Below, in pieces: positions 1 to 4,494 of a stretch of DNA of 5,650 nt. The stretch is from NCBI GenBank assembly GCA_020062065.1, contig JAGUWZ010000131.1:1-5650 (forward strand). Direction: 5' to 3'. Position 1 is the first letter of the stretch. Every line of letters starts with the position of its first letter. This DNA is from Candidatus Omnitrophota bacterium. GTDB taxonomy: Bacteria; Omnitrophota; Gorgyraeia; Gygaellales; Profunditerraquicolaceae. A model generated the notes under the pieces. The model made no database searches, had not been told where the DNA came from, and saw nothing but the letters and a program-made list of their open reading frames with translations. The position numbers and the translations under genes were made by a program.

Positions 1-419
1 ATATCCGCTGCCTGAAGCACAGGGTAACCCAGAAAACCATACGTGTGTAAATCACGTGTTTTTATTTCCCTAAGCTGTTCTTTATATGTTGGACATCTCT
101 CTAACCAACCTAGGGGTGTAAGGCAGGAAAATATGATGAATAAATCAAGATGCTCAAGGACCTGGGATTGGATGAATAACGTGGATTTATTAGGGTCTAT
201 ACCAAAGCTGATCCAATCAACAACATTATCAATTGCATAATCGGATATAGCTTGAGGGTCTTCGTATTCGCTCATCAGCGCATGCCAGTCAGCAACCATA
301 AAGAAACAATCGTAGTCTTCCTGTAATTTTATCCAGTTATCCAAAGTCCCAACCAGATGGCCTAAATGTAGCTTTCCGGTTGGCCGCATGCCACTTAATA
401 TTCTCTTTTTCTGAGACAT
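1..419 (-). CDS. trpS: Tryptophanyl-tRNA synthetase, N-terminal 139 residues (3' end outside window)
   Basis: Class I aminoacyl-tRNA synthetase that activates tryptophan with ATP and loads it onto tRNA-Trp in the cytoplasm. The visible part is the start of the Rossmann catalytic domain. The opening residues read MSQKKRILSGMRPTGKLHLG, and the ATP-binding HIGH-type motif appears as HLGH at residues 18-21. A VADWHAL strand (42-48), a LFIQSQV segment (81-87), LERCPTYKEQ (106-115) and YPVLQAAD (132-139) follow. The last Asp aligns with Asp132 of the Geobacillus stearothermophilus enzyme, which reads the indole nitrogen. The KMSKS loop and anticodon-binding region lie beyond the window. The MRPTG and HLGH wording fits the TrpRS subgroup with a longer insertion around PTYKEQ. 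The start is the ATG at 417-419, immediately after the infB stop. No Shine-Dalgarno-like sequence precedes it, so re-initiation or coupling to infB translation is likely. The reading frame is intact. Family identity is secure; the full length is unknown. Confidence 0.97.
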   Translation of the reverse strand, partial: MSQKKRILSGMRPTGKLHLGHLVGTLDNWIKLQEDYDCFFMVADWHALMSEYEDPQAISDYAIDNVVDWISFGIDPNKSTLFIQSQVLEHLDLFIIFSCLTPLGWLERCPTYKEQLREIKTRDLHTYGFLGYPVLQAAD

Positions 420-2606
420 TTATTCTAGGGTTCGGGCTATTTTCTGAATCTGGTATGCCTCGATAACGTCGCCTTCCACTATATCGCTGTGGCCCTTAAG
501 CGCTATACCACATTCAAAACCTTCCTCAACTTCCCGCACATCGTCCTTGAAACGTTTCAATGAGGAAATCTCTCCTTCATGCACTACTGCGCCGTTTCTT
601 ACTAAACTTACGGCAAGACTGCGGTTGATTTTTCCTTTACTCACAAAACATCCGGCGATTACACCAGAACTCGATAACCTGAATATCTTTCTTACTTCTG
701 CTTTACCTAAAAAGATCTTCTTTAATCTCGGCTCAAGCATACCTTCTAAAGCCGCCTTTACTTCATTGACCAGTTCATAAATAACATTATAAGTCCTGAC
801 TTCCTGGCCTTCCTTTTGGATTAATAATTTAGCCACTTCATCAGGGGTAGAGTTAAATCCCAAAATCAATGCCTGGGATGCCAGAGCCAATACCACGTCA
901 GAAGAGTTTATCGCTCCTACCCCGTCATGTATAATATTCAATTTTACCTCAAGAGAATTTATTTTATTTAAAGACTCCTTTATTGCCCCAATAGAACCCT
1001 GGGCGTCCGCCTTGATAACTAAATTTAACTCCTTAAGTTTTCCTTCTTTTATTTGAGTATAAAGATCTTCCAGTCCCAGTCTTTTTACCGGCAGCATCTG
1101 CATCTGCCTTTCTCTTTCCTGCCTCTTTAATGCCAATTCCTTGGCTGTCTTTTCATTTTCAACGACAAAGAATTGTTCCCCCGCCTGAGCAACTCCACTA
1201 ATTCCTAATACTTCAACAGGGGTCGACGGATATGCCTCAGTTACTGTTTGGCCGCGGTCATTAAACATTGCCCTTATCTTTCCAGAGAAAGTCCCGACAA
1301 TTATATTTTCATTGAGTTGCAATGTTCCGTTTTGAATGAGTAAAGTTGCTACCGGACCTTTATTTTTAACTAACTTGCTTTCTAATACTACACCTCTAGC
1401 CAGCCTTTTCGGATTTGCCCTCAATTCCAGCATCTCTGCCTCTAAAAGTATCATCTCCAACAATGTATCTATCCCTTCTCCGGTTTTTGCTGATACTGCT
1501 ACAGTTATAGTCTCTCCCCCCCAATCCTCGGCAGTTAAATTAAAAGCGGATAATTGTTTTTTTACCCTGTCTATATCTGCCTGGGGTTTATCAATCTTGT
1601 TTATGGCAACAATAATCGGTACTCCTGCGGCACGGGCGTGGTCTATTGCCTCCTGGGTCTGAGGCATAACTCCATCATCAGCAGCTACCACTAAAATAAC
1701 AATATCGGTGACCTTGGCTCCTCTTGCGCGCATAGCTGTGAAAGCCTCATGACCCGGGGTGTCCAAAAAGGTTATCTCTCCGGCCGGCAAAGCCACTTTA
1801 TAAGCACCGATGTGCTGGGTAATCCCGCCGTGTTCGGATTCTACCACTTTAGTTTTCCTTATTGCGTCTAAAATTGAAGTCTTACCGTGGTCAACATGGC
1901 CCATAATAGTAACAATAGGGGAACGTGGTTTTAAAACCTCAGGAGAATCAACCTCTCTGTGCATACTTATTATTGTTTCTTCTTCATCTTGTTCCTCTTT
2001 GATCTGGAAACCGTAATCCCGGCAAATCTTCTCTACCGCCTCTCGAGACAAAAGCTGGTTTATGGCTGCCATGATATTGCTATCCATCAATTTTTTAATA
2101 AGTATTGAGGGTTTCTCTTGTAGCTTTACACTTAAGTCTTTAACTGAGATGGGTAATTTAAGTTCCAGTTCCTTGAGTAGTATTGGAGGAGTAACTTTAA
2201 GCGCTACTTCAGGGATTTCTTTTTTAACCTCTTCTACTAGCAGGTCTTTTGCCGGCGCTCTCTTTAAGTCTGGCTTCTTAATTGCTTCCTTTTTAAGTTC
2301 CTCTTTTATAGCTTTCTCTTTGGGAACTGCTTCCTTATGAATTACCCTGAGGGCAGGAGTCTCCACAGGGAGAATAGCTATCTTTTGAGTTTCAACAATA
2401 CCGCCCAATGTAGGCGCTATTTGTTTTTTACTAACCCATGCTTTACGTTTAGGATAAACTATCGCAGGAGTTTTTTCTTTAACTTTAGCCACCTGTCTTG
2501 CACCCGGCTTGGGCTTGACTGTTTTTGTCGGTGTTTTTGCCGCCTTTACGGGCTTTAGCTTAGGTCTCTTGGCAGTTACAACTTTTTCCTTCTTTGATTT
2601 CTGCAT
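420..2606 (-). CDS. infB: Translation initiation factor IF-2
   Basis: GTPase of 728 residues that delivers formyl-Met-tRNA to the 30S subunit and promotes 50S joining. Residues 1-150 are low-complexity; about a quarter of residues 1-130 are Lys, mixed with Pro, Ala and Glu, and the stretch is probably disordered. An IF2_N domain follows at about 153-205 (KDLSVKL, IMAAINQ, YGFQIK). The G domain carries G1 GHVDHGKT (236-243), G2 GGITQHIGA (260-268), G3 DTPGH (282-286), G4 NKID (336-339) and G5 SAK (372-374). Beta-barrel domain II spans about 403-495, domain III about 510-610 (IKADAQGS), and the C2 domain about 632-722, with the initiator-tRNA-binding GFECGI at 696-701. All key residues are present and the length is normal for a form with a modest N-terminal extension. 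The ATG is fixed by an in-frame TAA two codons before it (2613-2615). Its ribosome binding site is weak. It sits 107 bp after nusA and abuts trpS. Not fused or broken. Confidence 0.98.
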   Translation of the reverse strand: MQKSKKEKVVTAKRPKLKPVKAAKTPTKTVKPKPGARQVAKVKEKTPAIVYPKRKAWVSKKQIAPTLGGIVETQKIAILPVETPALRVIHKEAVPKEKAIKEELKKEAIKKPDLKRAPAKDLLVEEVKKEIPEVALKVTPPILLKELELKLPISVKDLSVKLQEKPSILIKKLMDSNIMAAINQLLSREAVEKICRDYGFQIKEEQDEEETIISMHREVDSPEVLKPRSPIVTIMGHVDHGKTSILDAIRKTKVVESEHGGITQHIGAYKVALPAGEITFLDTPGHEAFTAMRARGAKVTDIVILVVAADDGVMPQTQEAIDHARAAGVPIIVAINKIDKPQADIDRVKKQLSAFNLTAEDWGGETITVAVSAKTGEGIDTLLEMILLEAEMLELRANPKRLARGVVLESKLVKNKGPVATLLIQNGTLQLNENIIVGTFSGKIRAMFNDRGQTVTEAYPSTPVEVLGISGVAQAGEQFFVVENEKTAKELALKRQERERQMQMLPVKRLGLEDLYTQIKEGKLKELNLVIKADAQGSIGAIKESLNKINSLEVKLNIIHDGVGAINSSDVVLALASQALILGFNSTPDEVAKLLIQKEGQEVRTYNVIYELVNEVKAALEGMLEPRLKKIFLGKAEVRKIFRLSSSGVIAGCFVSKGKINRSLAVSLVRNGAVVHEGEISSLKRFKDDVREVEEGFECGIALKGHSDIVEGDVIEAYQIQKIARTLE

Positions 2607-2607
2607 A

Positions 2608-2622
2608 TTTAGTTAACCTAAA
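2608..2622 (-). promoter_or_regulatory. Weak infB ribosome binding site inside a small hairpin
   Basis: The only Shine-Dalgarno-like bases before the infB ATG are an AGG (2619-2617), ending 10 nt upstream of the start. They lie within a potential hairpin with arms TTTAG and CTAAA around a 5-nt loop, so two of the three bases could be partly hidden in an AT-rich stem. The site decides the start only together with the in-frame stop just upstream. The hairpin is short and may not be stable. Confidence 0.35.
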
Positions 2623-2633
2623 ACGCCTTTTTT

Positions 2634-2665
2634 AACACAGATTTAGTAGATGTTTTATCTGCGTT
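2634..2665 (-). promoter_or_regulatory. Stem-loop in the infB leader
   Basis: In the minus-strand transcript AACGCAGAT (2665-2657) can pair with ATCTGTGTT (2642-2634). This gives nine consecutive pairs, one of them G-U, closing a 14-nt loop. The 5' arm is the repeat unit nearest infB; the 3' arm is a variant of the same motif in inverted orientation. The stem ends 27 nt before the infB start codon. No T-run follows, so it is not an intrinsic terminator. It could stabilise the processed end of an mRNA or influence IF-2 synthesis, but this is inference from pairing only. Confidence 0.45.
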
Positions 2666-2697
2666 TATCCGCGTGCAATCTGCGTGTATCTGCGTTC
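2657..2697. repeat. Four degenerate ATCTGCGT units at 10-11 bp spacing
   Basis: On the plus strand the core ATCTGCGT begins at 2657, 2678 and 2688, and a one-base variant ATCCGCGT begins at 2667. The unit-to-unit distances are 10, 11 and 10 bp, close to one helical turn, so the cores lie on one face of the DNA. The bases between cores vary, which sets this apart from a simple microsatellite. I recall similar strings between genes in several environmental bacterial genomes, but cannot check that here. It could be a dispersed repeat remnant, a protein-binding array, or part of the infB leader RNA. The units are seen directly; any function is unknown. Confidence 0.75.
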
Positions 2698-2713
2698 AAA
2701 TATTTTCCCACTT

Positions 2714-3955
2714 TTAACTCAAAAGCTTCCTGGTTTCCCCGATTATTTTTTGTGCTTTTTTCTCTCCGATACCTTTTATCTCAATCAGCGTGTTTATGTC
2801 TGCCTTGGCAATATCTGATAGAGAACTAAAGCCTGCTTTTTTAAGCCTGTCCAGAGTTTTTTCTCCTACCCCTGACAACTCCTCTAATTCTTTCGTTGTT
2901 TTGGCAGCTTTTGCTAATTTTTCTGCCCTTGCAGGTTTTTCAGCTTCCTCTGTTTTTTCTTCTTCCCTAACTTCTTTGCTTTTTGCTTCCTCAAGCTGTT
3001 TTGCTTCAGTTTCAGCTTGAGCTTTTGTGCGCACATCCAGTTCCCAGCCGACTAATTTTGAGGCCAAACGGACATTTTGCCCGTGTTTGCCGATAGCCAA
3101 AGAAAGCTGGTCGTCTCCTACAATAATTTCTGCTCTTTTATTGGCTTTATCCAATTTTATCTCGGTAACCTCAGCGGGTAAAAGCGCAGCTTTTATATAT
3201 TCCTTTACATCTTCATTGTAACGCACAATATCAATTTTTTCTCCTGATAATTCATTGACAATATTCTTGACCCTGCCGCCACGCATACCCACGCATGCTC
3301 CTACGGAATCAACTTTTTCGTCTTTAGACCAAACCGCTATCTTCGTGCGCTCGCCTGCCTGACGGGAAATGGACTTTATCTCAACTATCCCCTCATAAAT
3401 CTCAGGGACTTCCAGTTCAAACAATTTTTTTACGAAATTATGATGTCTGCGCGATAAAATTATCTGAGGGCCCTTATTTTCTTTTGTCACCTCCAAAACA
3501 AATGCGCGTATGCGCTGTCCTTGCCTAAACTCTTCTTTGGGAGACTGTTCGACCTTTAAAAGAAGACCCTCGGCCTTTCCTAAAAGATCTACTACGATAT
3601 TACCTTTTTCAAATCTATAAACCGTGCCACTGACAATCTCTCCGACTTTCTCCTGAAATTCATTGTAGACAACGTCTTTCTCTGCCTCACGAATCTTCTG
3701 TATAATTACCTGCCGGGCAGCAGAGGCGGCAATGCGGCCAAAATCCACAGAAGTAATTTCTTCGTTGTTCCTAGAGGCTTTAATTTCTCCGGAGGCAGGA
3801 TCAAGTTTTACTTCTAGCTGTTCATTTGGCTTGACGTCAATAACCCGTCGCACTGCACTTAAAAGCGCGCTTTCCACCGCCTGGATTAACACTTCCTTCT
3901 TTATCCCCTTTTCTCTTTCTATCTGCTCAATTATAGCTAACAACTCTTTACTCAT
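2714..3955 (-). CDS. nusA: Transcription termination/antitermination factor NusA
   Basis: RNA polymerase-binding protein of 413 residues that modulates pausing, intrinsic termination and antitermination. The domains in order are an N-terminal RNAP-binding domain (about 1-103), an S1 domain (about 105-170, from VGEIVSGTVYRF to PQIILSRRH), KH1 (about 185-255, with GACVGMRGGRVKNIVNEL and GEKIDIV), KH2 (about 256-310, with LSLAIGKHGQNVRLASKLVGW), a Glu/Lys/Ala-rich linker (about 313-355), and a C-terminal helix-hairpin-helix domain (about 356-411, with LSGVGEKT and IKGIGEKKA). The S1-KH1-KH2 RNA-binding core is fully conserved. The N-terminal domain is odd: only 11 residues separate GEIK from DFGRIAA, whereas family members I remember have about 43. 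The ATG at 3953-3955 has a strong AAGGA site 5 nt upstream. It lies 83 bp after rimP and 107 bp before infB, the standard neighbourhood. The reading frame is intact. Confidence 0.98.
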   Translation of the reverse strand: MSKELLAIIEQIEREKGIKKEVLIQAVESALLSAVRRVIDVKPNEQLEVKLDPASGEIKASRNNEEITSVDFGRIAASAARQVIIQKIREAEKDVVYNEFQEKVGEIVSGTVYRFEKGNIVVDLLGKAEGLLLKVEQSPKEEFRQGQRIRAFVLEVTKENKGPQIILSRRHHNFVKKLFELEVPEIYEGIVEIKSISRQAGERTKIAVWSKDEKVDSVGACVGMRGGRVKNIVNELSGEKIDIVRYNEDVKEYIKAALLPAEVTEIKLDKANKRAEIIVGDDQLSLAIGKHGQNVRLASKLVGWELDVRTKAQAETEAKQLEEAKSKEVREEEKTEEAEKPARAEKLAKAAKTTKELEELSGVGEKTLDRLKKAGFSSLSDIAKADINTLIEIKGIGEKKAQKIIGETRKLLS

Positions 3956-3960
3956 CTTAT

Positions 3961-3969
3961 TCCTTTTTT
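3961..3969 (-). promoter_or_regulatory. nusA ribosome binding site
   Basis: On the minus strand AAAAAAGGA ends 5 nt before the nusA ATG, with spacer ATAAG. It is the clearest Shine-Dalgarno sequence in the window. It supports this ATG as the start and suggests that NusA is initiated independently of RimP, whose stop lies 83 bp upstream. Confidence 0.8.
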
Positions 3970-3995
3970 GTTGTGTATCGTATATTAGGGTTTAA

Positions 3996-4031
3996 GCCTC
4001 CGCCGTATGCGCTTTGGCGCAGCCACGAGGC
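3996..4031. repeat. Imperfect GC-rich hairpin in the rimP-nusA spacer
   Basis: Outer arms GCCTC (3996-4000) and GAGGC (4027-4031) pair perfectly. Inner arms TGCGC (4008-4012) and GCGCA (4017-4021) pair perfectly around a TTTG loop. The two helices are separated by an unpaired internal loop of 7 and 5 nt. It starts about 7 nt after the rimP stop in the transcript. No T-run follows on the minus strand, so it is not a rho-independent terminator. It is much more GC-rich than the rest of the spacer and could be a degenerate small palindromic element or a leader structure for nusA. The pairing is visible; the role is inference. Confidence 0.5.
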
Positions 4032-4038
4032 AAGACGA

Positions 4039-4494
4039 CTAAATTATTTGCTTTGCTTTATTTATCTTGGAGAACGCTATCAAGATTATACCGTTCTGGC
4101 TATCGACACTTACAGCTTCTTCCTGCACTTCTTTTATTATTCCGTCTATCTCTATTTTACCATTTATTGTCTCAGAGAGAAAGAACTTTACCTGCCGGTT
4201 TATACAACGGGAAAAATCATTCCTTGTCTTTAAAGGCCTATCCAGACCTGGAGAAGAGACCTCTAAAATATAGTTGTCCTGGATTAAATTTTTCTCATCC
4301 AAAATTCTGCCTATCTTGTTATTCAGTTCTGCGCATTCATCAAGGATGATTCCGCCTTCTGGTTTGTCTATAAGGAGGCGTAAAATCAAGTTTCTTCCTT
4401 CGTATCGATAAATGAATTCAACCAAATCCAGCCTCTCGCTTCTTAGATACTCCTTAAAAAAGTTCTCTAACTCAATTATTTCTTCTCTACGCAC
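4039..4494 (-). CDS. rimP: Ribosome maturation factor RimP
   Basis: Cytoplasmic assembly factor of 151 residues that binds the 30S subunit during maturation. The N-terminal alpha/beta domain (about 1-82) contains LRLLIDKPEGGIILDECAEL (38-57) and leads into the signature EVSSPGLDRPLK (78-89), the most conserved stretch of the family. The C-terminal SH3-like domain (about 90-151) is less conserved and includes FFLSETINGKIEIDGII. Length is typical. The start codon is GTG at 4492-4494, and no ATG is available near the conserved N-terminus. GAGG (4507-4504) lies 9 nt upstream, within the end of proS. The gene overlaps proS by 8 bp, so translation is probably coupled. It is followed by nusA, the usual partner in this operon. 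The reading frame is intact and nothing essential appears to be missing. Confidence 0.96.
   Translation of the reverse strand: MRREEIIELENFFKEYLRSERLDLVEFIYRYEGRNLILRLLIDKPEGGIILDECAELNNKIGRILDEKNLIQDNYILEVSSPGLDRPLKTRNDFSRCINRQVKFFLSETINGKIEIDGIIKEVQEEAVSVDSQNGIILIAFSKINKAKQII

Larger units (their letters stand above)
2607..2713 (-). other. nusA-infB spacer with phased repeats and a stem-loop
   Basis: The 107-bp gap has no coding capacity that I can support. Reading towards infB it contains a short AT-rich stretch after the nusA stop, then four ACGCAGAT-type units, a stem-loop that reuses the last unit, an A-run followed by GG, and a weak ribosome binding site in front of the infB ATG. I see neither a convincing promoter nor a rho-independent terminator: no T-run follows the stem. 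NusA and IF-2 are therefore probably on one transcript, with this as a structured leader for infB. In many bacteria ylxR, sometimes with an L7Ae-like gene, occupies this position; no remnant of either is visible. Confidence 0.6.

Noticed and set aside
43..240. Plus-strand open frame opposite trpS
   Set aside because: It lies entirely antisense to a well-conserved TrpRS catalytic region, has no family resemblance that I recognise and no ribosome binding site.
547..2558. Several plus-strand open frames opposite infB
   Set aside because: They are Ser/Leu/Phe-rich antisense readings of conserved IF-2 domains and of its Lys-rich N-terminus, a known artefact of such composition.
2657..2697. A CRISPR array in the nusA-infB gap
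   Set aside because: The units are only 8 bp at 10-11 bp spacing, there are no spacers of normal length, and no cas genes are nearby.
2607..2713. A rho-independent terminator ending the nusA transcript
   Set aside because: The stem-loop in this gap has an AT-rich 14-nt loop and is followed by A-rich sequence instead of a T-run in the direction of transcription.
3973..4349. Two overlapping plus-strand frames of 86 and 111 codons opposite rimP
   Set aside because: They run antisense through the RimP signature region and show no recognisable motif. Their apparent start lies in or near the hairpin in the rimP-nusA spacer.
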